64,000 nucleotides of DNA from Cyanobacteria bacterium FACHB-DQ100. Lineage in GTDB: Bacteria > Cyanobacteriota > Cyanobacteriia > Leptolyngbyales > Leptolyngbyaceae. The notes beneath the pieces were generated by a model that had not been told where the DNA came from, made no database searches, and saw only the letters and a program-made list of their open reading frames with translations. The translations under genes were made by a program, and so were the position numbers. Of this stretch, positions 17,755-27,242 are shown piece after piece (the stretch's first letter is position 1; the number at the start of each line of letters is the position of its first letter). Location: the NCBI GenBank assembly GCA_014695195.1, contig JACJNW010000039.1, forward strand, positions 186,001-250,000. The letters run 5' to 3'.

Positions 17755-18803
17755 AAGCTAAATTTCGGCAATCCGAGCGTTTCATCCCAGCCCATCATAA
17801 TGTTGAGGCATTGGATCGCTTGCCCCGCTTGACCTTTGAGCAGGTTATCGATCGCCGACATCACAATCACTCGACCTGTTCGAGCATCGACTTCGATGCC
17901 GATGTAGCAAAGGTTTGTACCACACGCCCATTTTGTCTGCGGATATGTGCCACTCGGCAACAGCTTCACCCAGGGGGACGATCGATAGAACGCGCTATAA
18001 ATCGTCAGCAAATCATCGCGTACCAATCCCGGATCGCGTAACGTCGCGTAAACTGTGGCTAAAATTCCTCGCACCATCGGAATTAAGTGCGGCGTGAACT
18101 GAATCAGCACTTCATGTCCGGCTAAGTCGCTACACACCTGCTCGATTTCTGGTGTGTGTCGGTGTCGCGCTACGCCGTAAGCACCGAGAGAATTATCTGC
18201 CTCAGCTAAAAGGAAATTCGTTTTTGCAACCCGACCCCCGCCAGAAGTACCGGATTTTGCATCGATAATGGCGGTTTCTGGAACGATTAATCCCTGCTTT
18301 AACAACGGAGACAGCGCTAATAAACTTGCAGTCGGGTAACAGCCTGGACAACCGACCAGTTGCGCTTGAGCAATTCGATCGCGATACAGTTCGGGTAATC
18401 CATACACTGCCGTTTCAGCGATCGCTTGATCGCTACGATCGCCACCGTACCACTGCTTATACACCGCCAAATCTGAGAAGCGATAATCTGCCGAAAGATC
18501 CAATACCTTACAGCCCTTCTCTATCAGCACCGGAGCCATTTTTAACGCTAAACCATTCGGCAGCGATAAAAATACCACGTCGCACCGAGCAGCAATCTCA
18601 TCAAGATCGATCGCTTCAATTTGCTGATGGACGGCGTGAAACAGATGTGGATACTGAGTTGCGAAATCCTGCCCGACGGTACTATCCCCGCCTAAATACG
18701 CCAATTCTAAGCGCGGATGTTCGAGCAACAGGCGAACCAGTTGAACTCCTCCATAGCCTGAAGCTCCGACTATTCCCACGGAGACTCGTTCTGAATCACC
18801 CAT
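17745..18803 (-). CDS. argC: N-acetyl-gamma-glutamyl-phosphate reductase ArgC
   Basis: A 352-residue NADPH-dependent reductase of arginine synthesis. From the ATG at 18803 it begins [19 protein letters not shown], giving the N-terminal Rossmann motif, and the active-site cysteine is C155 in [11 protein letters not shown]. Later motifs SGTSGGGR and HRHTPEIEQ agree with type 1 ArgC. The frame extends 23 codons upstream to 18872 without family sequence, so the internal ATG is preferred. It is convergent with cobM, overlapping 10 bp. Confidence 0.93.
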   Translation of the reverse strand: MGDSERVSVGIVGASGYGGVQLVRLLLEHPRLELAYLGGDSTVGQDFATQYPHLFHAVHQQIEAIDLDEIAARCDVVFLSLPNGLALKMAPVLIEKGCKVLDLSADYRFSDLAVYKQWYGGDRSDQAIAETAVYGLPELYRDRIAQAQLVGCPGCYPTASLLALSPLLKQGLIVPETAIIDAKSGTSGGGRVAKTNFLLAEADNSLGAYGVARHRHTPEIEQVCSDLAGHEVLIQFTPHLIPMVRGILATVYATLRDPGLVRDDLLTIYSAFYRSSPWVKLLPSGTYPQTKWACGTNLCYIGIEVDARTGRVIVMSAIDNLLKGQAGQAIQCLNIMMGWDETLGLPKFSFYP

Positions 18804-19001
18804 ATTGCCTCGACTTTCCCGTGAATGACCTTTATGTTTGCTGCATTGTAATGCCGATCGCGCCATTCTCAAAGCAGATTCTCAAGAAATTGAGTTGTTG
18901 CCTCTCAATCTAGAGGTTGACCTGTTTCAGAACTGCTCACTCCGATACTATAGCTATCTAGGCATTCCCCCAAAAAGAACTACAATTGTACGAAACTACG
19001 C

Positions 19002-20774
19002 TTGAACACCCAGTTCTGTAGTCCGAAGAATTACAATCAAAGAACAGTCCGCTTCAAGAATCTTTACGGTGTAGTCGCCTTGAACTTCTCTGTTAATTCG
19101 TCTCAATCAACTTATACTCAGCCGTCTACCTTCGATACGATCGAGGATGCGTTAACTGACCTGAAAGCGGGTCGGGCAATCGTGGTGGTCGATGATGAAA
19201 ATCGGGAAAACGAGGGAGATGTGATCTGCGCGGCGCAGTCTGCCACGGCTGACATGATCAATTTCATGGCAGTATATGCGCGGGGTCTGATCTGTCTTGC
19301 TATGACCGGAGAGCGATTAGATGAACTCGATATTCCACTAATGGTGCGGGAGAATACCGATAGTAATCAAACTGCATTTACCGTCAGCATTGATGCGTCT
19401 CCGCGAGTGGGAGTGACAACGGGAATTTCGGCAGACGATCGGGCGAGAACGATTCAAGTGGTGCTCGATCCGACTACGCGCCCTGCGGATTTGCGTCGTC
19501 CGGGTCATATCTTCCCGATTCGAGCCAGAGAAGGGGGAGTGCTTAAACGCGCTGGACATACCGAAGCCGCAGTCGATTTAGCGCGGCTTGCAGGACTGTA
19601 TCCGGCGGGCGTAATTTGCGAAATTCAGAATCCGGACGGTTCGATGGCGCGGCTACCGGAGTTAATCGAATATTCCAAAGCGCACAATCTCAAGATTATT
19701 AGCATTGCGGATCTGATTAGCTATCGATTGCGCCATGAGCGCTTTGTGCATCGTGAAACGATCGCAGATCTGCCCTCGCAATTCGGGCACTTCAAAATTT
19801 ACGGCTACCGGAACTTATTAGACCATACCGAGCATGTGGCGATCGTTAAAGGGGATCCGGCGGAATTTAACGATCAGCCTGTGATGGTGCGGGTACATTC
19901 AGAGTGCTTGACCGGGGATTCGCTCGGCTCATTGCGGTGTGATTGTCGGGTACAGCTTGAAGCGGCGCTGAAGATGATTGAGCATAATGGCTCTGGCGTG
20001 GTGGTGTATCTGCGGCAAGAAGGGCGCGGCATTGGGCTGGTCAATAAACTGAAGGCGTATTCGCTGCAAGATATCGGGCTGGACACAGTCGAAGCGAATG
20101 AGCGATTAGGCTTTCCGCCGGATTTGCGCGATTACGGAGTCGGCGCTCAGATTCTGAATGATCTGGGCGTGAAGCAGATTCGCTTGATTACTAATAATCC
20201 GCGCAAAATCGCAGGCTTAAAAGGCTACGGCATCGAAATGGTCGATCGCGTTCCGTTACTCACCGAAGCGACGACCTACAATTCCAGCTACTTGACGACG
20301 AAAGCGGAAAAGCTTGGACACTTGTTTCTGCGGACTTATTTGGTGACGATCGCGCTGCATCTAAGTGATGACTTTAATTCGGTGACAGAACGATATGCGC
20401 TGTTAGAAAAACTGCGGCATCTTGCTAAATCTCAAGATCTGATGCTGCAAGAAGAAGCACGACCTGTGGCGTTAGCGTTGTTTGATCGTGCTTCGTTGAT
20501 CGTGAATTTGGGGTTTGAGCAGGAAATCATCCATGATGCAGACTGGTACAAGGCTCCACAGCACCCCCTGACGAGCGCAATTGCCCAAATTCTGGATCAG
20601 GTTTCGACCAGCTTTGAAATGGAGAAATTAGAGTTTCTAGTTTCACCCGGAACCGATCCGCTGATCGGATTGCAAATCCAACTCGATCGCCAAACGTTTC
20701 CGATCGATCATTTGCCCTCAAAGGTCTGTGAATTGCTCTCAACCCAAACGATCTATAGCTTTGAGAAACCGTAA
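19002..20774 (+). CDS. ribBA: Bifunctional riboflavin enzyme RibBA
   Basis: A fusion of 3,4-dihydroxy-2-butanone-4-phosphate synthase (about 44-245) and GTP cyclohydrolase II (about 255-450), the two entry enzymes of riboflavin synthesis. RibB shows [13 protein letters not shown]; RibA shows zinc cysteines in [17 protein letters not shown] and [13 protein letters not shown]. About 140 residues follow that are less conserved, a cyanobacterial C-terminal extension. There is no ATG before the conserved region: the given start is TTG at 19002, and TTG at 19080 is equally possible. No FMN riboswitch is visible in the 200 bases upstream. Confidence 0.9.
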   Translation: MNTQFCSPKNYNQRTVRFKNLYGVVALNFSVNSSQSTYTQPSTFDTIEDALTDLKAGRAIVVVDDENRENEGDVICAAQSATADMINFMAVYARGLICLAMTGERLDELDIPLMVRENTDSNQTAFTVSIDASPRVGVTTGISADDRARTIQVVLDPTTRPADLRRPGHIFPIRAREGGVLKRAGHTEAAVDLARLAGLYPAGVICEIQNPDGSMARLPELIEYSKAHNLKIISIADLISYRLRHERFVHRETIADLPSQFGHFKIYGYRNLLDHTEHVAIVKGDPAEFNDQPVMVRVHSECLTGDSLGSLRCDCRVQLEAALKMIEHNGSGVVVYLRQEGRGIGLVNKLKAYSLQDIGLDTVEANERLGFPPDLRDYGVGAQILNDLGVKQIRLITNNPRKIAGLKGYGIEMVDRVPLLTEATTYNSSYLTTKAEKLGHLFLRTYLVTIALHLSDDFNSVTERYALLEKLRHLAKSQDLMLQEEARPVALALFDRASLIVNLGFEQEIIHDADWYKAPQHPLTSAIAQILDQVSTSFEMEKLEFLVSPGTDPLIGLQIQLDRQTFPIDHLPSKVCELLSTQTIYSFEKP

Positions 20775-20776
20775 GT

Positions 20777-22735
20777 TCAGGGTGCATTCACCGCTTCAGC
20801 AAGTCTTACAGGCTCGGCTGTGGTTTCGATCAGATGTGAGTTCTCCTGAAACACAACTAAATCAAACCAGAACGTTGTCCCACAGCCGACTTCGCTCACC
20901 AGTCGAACATGACTGCGGTGGCGCTCGATAATGTTTTTGACGATCGACAGTCCCAATCCCGTTCCTTCGAGCGTATGAACTCGGTTTTCCACGCGGAAGA
21001 AGCGATCGAAAATGGCTTCTTGATCGACTCCATCGATTCCAATTCCGGTATCGCCAATTTCAACGCGCACAAATCGCTGGGATTGAGATTCATGCGCTGG
21101 TAGCGAGTAAGCGCGGATTGCCACTTTTCCACCCGCTTCGGTGAATTTCAAAGCATTACCCACCAAATTCGCAAAGACTTGAAGCAGCAAATCGTAGTGT
21201 CCAAACACAGGCGGTAAGTTTGGCTCGATTTCTTGAATCAGTTCGATGCCTTTATCTTTGGCGTTGAGTTGGTAAGTTCTGAGAATTTGTTCGATCGGCT
21301 GCACCAGATCGATCGCTTCAAAGTGATAAATCTTGCACGATTCCAAACGCGAGAGATCCAGAACATCGTTGACTAAACGGGTAAGACGATCGGTTTCTCG
21401 ATTGGCAGTTTCAAGAAATTCGAGTTTCTGAGTTTCGGTGAGTTCTTCACCGTATTCGTAAAGCGTTTCGATAAACGATTTGATATTAAATAATGGCGTT
21501 CTGAGTTCGTGAGAAACGTTGCTGATAAATTGGCTTTTTGCTTCGTTGAGTTCGACTTCGCGAGTAATATCCTGCACCGTGACCGCAATGCCTTTCACGT
21601 TCTCGCGCACCGGATCAACAACGGCATTTAATAATACGCGCAAGGTGCGGTTATTCGGTTCGATCGCGGTAATCCGAAATTCTGCCTCCTCCCGCACTTC
21701 GCCCCGCGCCATCTGAAACAGCGGTCTTGTCAGTTCAACTTGAACCGCGACCGGAAAGGCATAAAGCGCGTTTTCGCCTTCGATCGCTTTGTTCTCCCAT
21801 CCAAAAATCTTTCGTGCTGTCGGATTGGCTAACACGATTTGCATATTGGCATCGAGCAGCACTGCTCCATCTGCGATCGTCGAAATTAGGGTTTCTAATT
21901 TGGCTTTTTCTGCGGTCAATTCTTCGATGTTTTGTTCTTCGTAGCGCTCTAGCCGCTCTGCCATGTCGTTAAAGCTGTCAATGAGTCCACTCAGTTCAAC
22001 ACCCGCGCCAACAGGCAGATCCACGCGCTGCTTAAAGTTGCCTTTGGCAATATTGCGCACCCCGATGACTAATTCACGAATCGGCTTGGTAATTTGCAGC
22101 GCATTAAACACCGCCCCCAAAATCACCATCACCCAGATTGAGACGAATACCGCGATCGTCACATCTCGCGTCAAGTGCGAAGAAGTGACCACGGTTGGAT
22201 TCGGATTCGTGCCGATCGCCAAAACGCCGAGATATTTGCCCTCGGACACCAGCGGCACAAATACATCCGTCACCTCACCATCCGGAGTGAGATGCTGGCG
22301 TACCAGCGGATGATCCGTGCGTTCTGTAAAATCTTCGGGCAGTTGAATTTTGCGCTGAATCGTTAGCGAGTTCTGCACCTGAGCATCGGAAAAAGGAATC
22401 CCAAAAAAGATGTTGCCGTCCGCATCGGCGTAGAGCATATAGCGAATGCTGGCAGTGCTGCTATAAAAGCGATGCGAAAAGCGAGCCAGTTCCGTTCGAT
22501 TCTCCTCGTTTATCAGGGGCGCAACGTTCGCCGCCATCAGTAAACCCAAATCGCTGCCGAAGCGCGTATCGTTCAACCGCGCATCCATCTGGATTGTATT
22601 GACCGCCCAGAAGGTTAAGCCACTCATCACGATCGACACGACCAAAGTAGCTGCCGCCATGAGTTTTGTCTGGAGGCTAAAACCAGACCACCAGCGACGT
22701 AGAACATCCGGAATTTGGGCAACGAGGGATGACAC
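20777..22735 (-). CDS. nblS: Sensor histidine kinase NblS/Hik33 (DspA)
   Basis: A 652-residue membrane kinase. Order: membrane helix (about 24-46), extracytoplasmic sensor region (about 50-190), second helix (about 192-215), HAMP (about 215-270), coiled segment, PAS (about 280-395), HisKA with [19 protein letters not shown], and HATPase_c with GDTGIGIDGVD and GTGLGLSIVKNI. This architecture and the H-box are those of NblS/Hik33/Ycf26, the essential cyanobacterial kinase for high light, cold, nutrient and osmotic stress that signals through RpaB. The purD gene immediately upstream on the same strand is a neighbour I recall from several other cyanobacteria. The stop lies 3 bp from the convergent ribBA stop. 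Confidence 0.85.
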   Translation of the reverse strand: MSSLVAQIPDVLRRWWSGFSLQTKLMAAATLVVSIVMSGLTFWAVNTIQMDARLNDTRFGSDLGLLMAANVAPLINEENRTELARFSHRFYSSTASIRYMLYADADGNIFFGIPFSDAQVQNSLTIQRKIQLPEDFTERTDHPLVRQHLTPDGEVTDVFVPLVSEGKYLGVLAIGTNPNPTVVTSSHLTRDVTIAVFVSIWVMVILGAVFNALQITKPIRELVIGVRNIAKGNFKQRVDLPVGAGVELSGLIDSFNDMAERLERYEEQNIEELTAEKAKLETLISTIADGAVLLDANMQIVLANPTARKIFGWENKAIEGENALYAFPVAVQVELTRPLFQMARGEVREEAEFRITAIEPNNRTLRVLLNAVVDPVRENVKGIAVTVQDITREVELNEAKSQFISNVSHELRTPLFNIKSFIETLYEYGEELTETQKLEFLETANRETDRLTRLVNDVLDLSRLESCKIYHFEAIDLVQPIEQILRTYQLNAKDKGIELIQEIEPNLPPVFGHYDLLLQVFANLVGNALKFTEAGGKVAIRAYSLPAHESQSQRFVRVEIGDTGIGIDGVDQEAIFDRFFRVENRVHTLEGTGLGLSIVKNIIERHRSHVRLVSEVGCGTTFWFDLVVFQENSHLIETTAEPVRLAEAVNAP

Positions 22736-22810
22736 GGTGAAGATTATGAATAAAGAACAAACTGCGAAGCATCATAACAACTTGTTTCTGTCTTCGCGTT
22801 TTTCTTCATC

Positions 22811-24088
22811 TTACTTCGTCTTTACGCGGCTACCAATGTCACGGCGGTAGTACATTCCCTCAAACTGAATGCGATCGACCGCTCGATAAGCCGCCTCGAT
22901 CGACTGATCGAACGTTTCACCGATCGCCGTGACTCCAAACACTCGTCCACCGTCTGTGATTAATTGCGCTTGCTTTAATTGCGTTCCCGCATGAAACACA
23001 GCCGCTCCGGTTTCTTCTGCCGCTTGGATGCCGCTGACGGGTAGTCCCTTTGGATGGCTCCCCGGATAGCCACCGGCAGCCACCACCACGCAAGTTGCTG
23101 CACCCGATTTCCACTCAATCTCAGGAAAATCTGCAAGTTTCTGCTGGGCGCAAGCGTACAAAAGCTTTTCTAACGGCGTTTCAAGCAGCGGCAAAATCGC
23201 TTGCGTTTCTGGATCACCGAATCGACAGTTAAATTCGATCACTTTTGGATCGCCTTCAGGCGTAATCATCAATCCTGCATACAAAACGCCGCGATAATCG
23301 ATCTTGCGATCGCGCAGTACCCGAATTGCAGGTTCGAGAATTTCTTGCTGAATTCGATTCATCAACTCTGGAGTTGCGATCGGAGCCGGAGCGTAAGCCC
23401 CCATGCCGCCTGTGTTCTCTCCGGTATCGCCTTCGCCAATCCGCTTATGGTCTTGAGCAGGCAATAGTGGGCGAATCGTTAAGCCATCGGTGACAGCCAA
23501 AATTGAGACTTCTTGACCCATCAGGCATTCTTCGATCACAACTTGGCTTCCGGCTGCACCAAACTGACCGGAGAAACAGGCAGCGATCGCGCCCTCTGCC
23601 TGCTCCACAGATTCGGCTACAGTCACCCCTTTTCCGGCAGCAAGTCCATCGGCTTTAATCACGATCGGCGCACCCTGAGCGCGGACATAATTCTTTGCCG
23701 ACTCTGCATCGGTGAACACCTCAGCCTTTGCGGTTGGAATTCCTGCTTCTTGCATCAACGCTTTTGCCCAAGCCTTACTCGACTCGATTTGTGCTCCCGC
23801 TTGAGTCGGCCCAAACACTGTTAAGCCTTGCTGTCTTAGAAAGTCTGTAATTCCAAGCGAGAGCGGCAACTCAGGCCCCACGACCACCATGCCAATATTG
23901 TTCACCAGCGCATATCGCGCCATGCCCGCAAAGTCGTCGATCGATAGCGGCAAATTACGGCAATTTTTCAGAGAAGCCGTGCCGCCATTGCCCGGAATAC
24001 ACACCACTTGCTGTACCTGCGGAGACTGCAAGAACTTCCAAGTTAGAGCGTGTTCGCGCCCACCATTGCCAACGACCAAAATTCTCAC
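22811..24088 (-). CDS. purD: Phosphoribosylamine-glycine ligase PurD
   Basis: A 425-residue ATP-grasp enzyme that makes GAR, the second step of purine synthesis. N-terminal MRILVVGNGGREHAL, then PIVIKADGLAAGKGV (ATP binding), TGGMGAYAPAP and the C-terminal EFNCRFGDPETQ (metal site) are all present. The length is standard. It is followed 75 bp downstream by nblS on the same strand, so the two may share a transcript. Confidence 0.95.
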   Translation of the reverse strand: MRILVVGNGGREHALTWKFLQSPQVQQVVCIPGNGGTASLKNCRNLPLSIDDFAGMARYALVNNIGMVVVGPELPLSLGITDFLRQQGLTVFGPTQAGAQIESSKAWAKALMQEAGIPTAKAEVFTDAESAKNYVRAQGAPIVIKADGLAAGKGVTVAESVEQAEGAIAACFSGQFGAAGSQVVIEECLMGQEVSILAVTDGLTIRPLLPAQDHKRIGEGDTGENTGGMGAYAPAPIATPELMNRIQQEILEPAIRVLRDRKIDYRGVLYAGLMITPEGDPKVIEFNCRFGDPETQAILPLLETPLEKLLYACAQQKLADFPEIEWKSGAATCVVVAAGGYPGSHPKGLPVSGIQAAEETGAAVFHAGTQLKQAQLITDGGRVFGVTAIGETFDQSIEAAYRAVDRIQFEGMYYRRDIGSRVKTK

Positions 24089-24318
24089 AGTTTCCTCGCT
24101 CAGGCTCTTTTTGAATGAATCTAACGAACAGCGCGATCGATTTAATCACACCCAGTCCAGTACAAATCTTAAGCCTAAGTGTAAAATCTTCGATACACAG
24201 AAATGATAATTTTTAGGTTTTAACTTCTAATTCGATGAAGTTGTAGAAGGTTTGCTGTATTGTGCTGAAACTTTTCGATAACCTGAGATTCTGGTAAAGA
24301 AAGACCTAAGACATCATC

Positions 24319-25551
24319 ATGACCCTACTGCGCTACTGGAGCGGAATCGCAGGCACGATCGTCTGTAGCTTGAGCATGACACTCAGCATCAATGCGGCTG
24401 ATCCCCCGGCAAAACCGCAACTTCCAGACCGATTCTACAATCCTTTAGAGCTAAGCACGCCTGACCCCTTGCTTCCCGGTGGCTTAAACCGCCCGCTGCC
24501 CGAAGCTGAGAAGCAAGCGCTGAGAACGGCACTTGATCGACTCGACACGGAAGCCGGCGCAAAACTGCGATCGGGCGATTCTTTGGGTGCGTTTGATATT
24601 TGGAATCGTGAATTACGGTTAAGGCGAGCGCTGGGATTGCTCGAAGAAGTGCAGGCGTTAGGACGAGTCGGAAATATCGCTTGGGTGCAGAACCAGCCGA
24701 ATCAGGTGAGGGTTATCACAAATCGACTTTCGGCTATTCAAATCCAGATTCAGCAACCGCAGAACAATCAGCCCGTACCGCCTGATCGCGCACAGATCCT
24801 CCCCGGTTTAGGACTTGCATTTCAGCAAGTGCGATCGCCCGGACTGGCGCTGAAGGTTTATCAGCAGATGTTAACGGAAGCGAGAGCGCGTCAAGATGCT
24901 GCCGCCGAACTCAATTTACTCAACACGATCGGGCAATTGCACCTCAGTTGGTTTGATTATCCGGATGCGATCGCAACTTATACAGAACTCTTAAATATTG
25001 CAAAGGCGCGTAACGATGCTCAGAACGTGACGGCGAATTTAGCTCAGCTTGCCTATATTTCTGAGCAAGCCAAACAGCCCGCTCAGGCGATCGCCTACCA
25101 ACAGCAGTTAATTGACATCTATCAGCGTGATCCTCAGCAAGCCAAATTGATTCCCGCACTCAAACTGCGACAGGCGGATAATTATGCGGCAACAAATCAA
25201 TTAGAGGCAGCAGAAAAGGTTTACCAAGAAGCGTTTGAACTTGCAGCACCGCTGTTACAGTTTGCCTACGCGAGCGATGCGCTCCGAAAATTGGGAGCGC
25301 TATATCGATCGAACAATCGCCTTGATGCGGCGCTGCAAGTTTATCAATATCTCGCAGGCGTCCAGCAGCAGGCTTACGATACGTTCGGCGTGATGGATGC
25401 CTACGATCAAATTGGACAAATTCAGCTTCAGCGCAATGCACGAACAGAGGCGGCGAATGCCTTTCGTCAAGGGTTAGAAGTGGCTCAACAAATCAACTAC
25501 AGAGTGGATTACTTTACCGAACAACTCCAGAAGATTCAGGCGGCACGTTAA
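24319..25551 (+). CDS. Secreted tetratricopeptide-repeat protein
   Basis: A 410-residue protein with an N-terminal signal sequence (hydrophobic 8-24, likely cleavage after INA) and a mature part built of TPR-type helix pairs, for example GLALKVYQQMLTEARAR, DAIATYTELLNIAKARN and LDAALQVYQYLAGVQ. About eight repeats cover residues 75-405. TPR proteins act as scaffolds; a periplasmic or lumenal location is inferred from the signal. The partner is unknown. It ends at a palindromic terminator region shared with the convergent response regulator. Confidence 0.75.
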   Translation: MTLLRYWSGIAGTIVCSLSMTLSINAADPPAKPQLPDRFYNPLELSTPDPLLPGGLNRPLPEAEKQALRTALDRLDTEAGAKLRSGDSLGAFDIWNRELRLRRALGLLEEVQALGRVGNIAWVQNQPNQVRVITNRLSAIQIQIQQPQNNQPVPPDRAQILPGLGLAFQQVRSPGLALKVYQQMLTEARARQDAAAELNLLNTIGQLHLSWFDYPDAIATYTELLNIAKARNDAQNVTANLAQLAYISEQAKQPAQAIAYQQQLIDIYQRDPQQAKLIPALKLRQADNYAATNQLEAAEKVYQEAFELAAPLLQFAYASDALRKLGALYRSNNRLDAALQVYQYLAGVQQQAYDTFGVMDAYDQIGQIQLQRNARTEAANAFRQGLEVAQQINYRVDYFTEQLQKIQAAR

Positions 25552-25580
25552 CAAAAAGGGCGGCACGATCGTGCCGCCCC
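25551..25580 (-). terminator. Palindromic terminator of the Rre1-type gene
   Basis: A perfect 22-bp palindrome, 11-base arm GGGCGGCACGA plus its complement (25558-25579), centred on CGATCG. Read on the minus strand it is followed by TTTTTGTT, the form of a strong intrinsic terminator for the response regulator. On the plus strand there is no T-run, but the hairpin may also block read-through from the TPR gene. Confidence 0.8.
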
Positions 25581-25602
25581 TAAACTCTTGATGAGATTCA
25601 AC

Positions 25603-26253
25603 CTACGCCATGCTATTTTCGATCGCCCACCGCGCCAACTCGGTGCGGTTGTGCAATCCGGTTTTACCGAGCATATTGCTGACGTGGCTTTCGATCGTGC
25701 GTTGACTCACGTTTAATTCTTCGGCAATCTCACGATTCGCCATGCCTCGCGCCACAAACTGAACCACCCTTAATTCAGTCGGCGTTAATTCCACATCAAA
25801 CGGCACCTGAATCTTAGGAGCCGTTTCGCCGCCTTTGGCATCCTTATGCTGAATCAGACGCGAAGCCTGCTTGAGCGAGGATTCCACCTGTGCCACCAGT
25901 TCTTCTGGCTCAAACGGCTTCACCATATACACATCCGCGCCGATATTCAGACCTTTTACTCGGTCTTGGCTCTGACCTTTAGCAGAGAGAAACAACACTG
26001 GAATCCAGCTTGTTTTGGGGTCTTGGCGGATGTTGCTTACGAGTTGATAGCCGTCCATTTCTGGCATCATCACATCGCAAATAATCATATCTGGGATATC
26101 TTGCTCTAGGACTTCCAGCGCTTCCCGCCCGTTTTCTGCGGTGACGACTTCGTATCCCCGGAACTCCAGATAATCTTTAACCAACAGAATTAGGTTAGGG
26201 TCATCATCAATCAACAGCAAGCGTCTGTGATTCCCTGAACTGGTTTCCTTCAT
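25603..26253 (-). CDS. rre1: NarL-family response regulator, Rre1/Ycf29 type
   Basis: A 216-residue regulator with a receiver (about 10-125; acidic pocket LLIDDDP, phosphoacceptor D60 in MIICDVMMPEMDG, lysine in MVKPFEPEEL) and a LuxR-type helix-turn-helix (about 148-210, LTPTELRVVQFVARGMAN and VSQRTIESHVSNMLG). Sequence and linker match the cyanobacterial/plastid Rre1 (Ycf29) group, reported to act with Hik2 or Hik34 in redox, heat and salt responses. A Hik2-type kinase lies at 51750. It is monocistronic with its own terminator. The assignment within the NarL family is from memory of the family. Confidence 0.75.
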   Translation of the reverse strand: MKETSSGNHRRLLLIDDDPNLILLVKDYLEFRGYEVVTAENGREALEVLEQDIPDMIICDVMMPEMDGYQLVSNIRQDPKTSWIPVLFLSAKGQSQDRVKGLNIGADVYMVKPFEPEELVAQVESSLKQASRLIQHKDAKGGETAPKIQVPFDVELTPTELRVVQFVARGMANREIAEELNVSQRTIESHVSNMLGKTGLHNRTELARWAIENSMA

Positions 26254-26670
26254 GCTGTGCTACTCGCTCTGCCTGAATCTAAATCAACATTTACACAAAT
26301 CGACTTCATGACTGAGCTATCTTACCGATTCTGAGCGTTCAGAGTCGTGTATTTCGGCTCAACAGTACGGATTATTCTGGCTGATCGGACTCGAAGTTGA
26401 TTCAAGAACTGAAACCATCCAGATTTTTATCTAATCTATATGTCATGCGCCATTATATCCGACTCGTCAAGAAGTTAAACTTTTTTCGGATGCAGCCGGG
26501 GCAGGGGGCAACGATCGCGATCCAAGCGCATGGACTATTTGCTACAAAATCAATCTAGTAGTGTTTAAACAATCTCGGAAATGAAGTGAGAGTGATTGAT
26601 TTTGACGATCGTAAAGCACGAACTCTCTCAACATTTATTAATTTTCACTCTCTTAAAGGTTTAGTTTTTC
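26254..26670. other. Intergenic stretch
   Basis: A gap of 417 bases between two minus-strand genes. It must hold the promoter of the Rre1-type gene. It is AT-rich around 26420-26480 and carries no recognisable RNA, operator or reading frame. Confidence 0.35.
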
Positions 26671-27099
26671 TTAGTCAGAAGCTACCGGATCTTCGTTCTT
26701 TTTAGAAGGGTTTTCTGGTTGCGGAAGCGGATGTCTCAAAAGAACAAACTCTTCAACAATCCGATTGCCAATCAGGTGTTCTTGGATAATCCGTTCAATC
26801 ACTTCTGGCGTAACGGAGTGGTACCAAACGCCATCGGGATAGACGACTAGAATCGAGCCGTGATCGCAAACCCTTAAGCAGTTTGCTTTGGTGCGAAACA
26901 CACAGCTTGGACGCTCAGCAGTGGGCTTGTCTAACTCTAGTTCTCGTAAGCGTTTTTTCAAATAGTTCCAAGCTTCGATCCCCGCTTCTTTGCTGCAACA
27001 TAAGGGCTTTGTTTGATCAGCGCAAATGAAGATATGCCGATCGATGCGATCGAGTCCCAAGGTTTGAATACAAGTTGAAAACGAGTCAGATGCAGTCAT
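26671..27099 (-). CDS. Thioredoxin-like [2Fe-2S] ferredoxin
   Basis: A 142-residue protein with the thioredoxin-like (Shethna-type) ferredoxin domain. The first cluster cysteines are C26 and C34/C35 in [15 protein letters not shown], and the second pair is C74 and C78 in [19 protein letters not shown], followed by the typical [17 protein letters not shown]-terminal tail of about 40 residues ([15 protein letters not shown]) is specific to this protein. Family members carry electrons in small redox complexes; the partner is unknown. A vicinal CC pair (34-35) leaves the exact ligand open. Confidence 0.85.
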   Translation of the reverse strand: MTASDSFSTCIQTLGLDRIDRHIFICADQTKPLCCSKEAGIEAWNYLKKRLRELELDKPTAERPSCVFRTKANCLRVCDHGSILVVYPDGVWYHSVTPEVIERIIQEHLIGNRIVEEFVLLRHPLPQPENPSKKNEDPVASD

Positions 27100-27242
27100 A
27101 GATACCTATTCAAACAAGAAATACGCAAATCAGCACGATCGCCAAAATTATGTAGAAAGTCAGATGCAGCGATTCCCCCGAAATTACAGGATGAGAGCAA
27201 ATTCGATTACTCGCGTTCATTGTTCTCATACGCTTAGACCCA

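Noticed and set aside
18804-19001. FMN riboswitch before ribBA
   Set aside because: No RFN element core sequences could be found in the 200 bases upstream.
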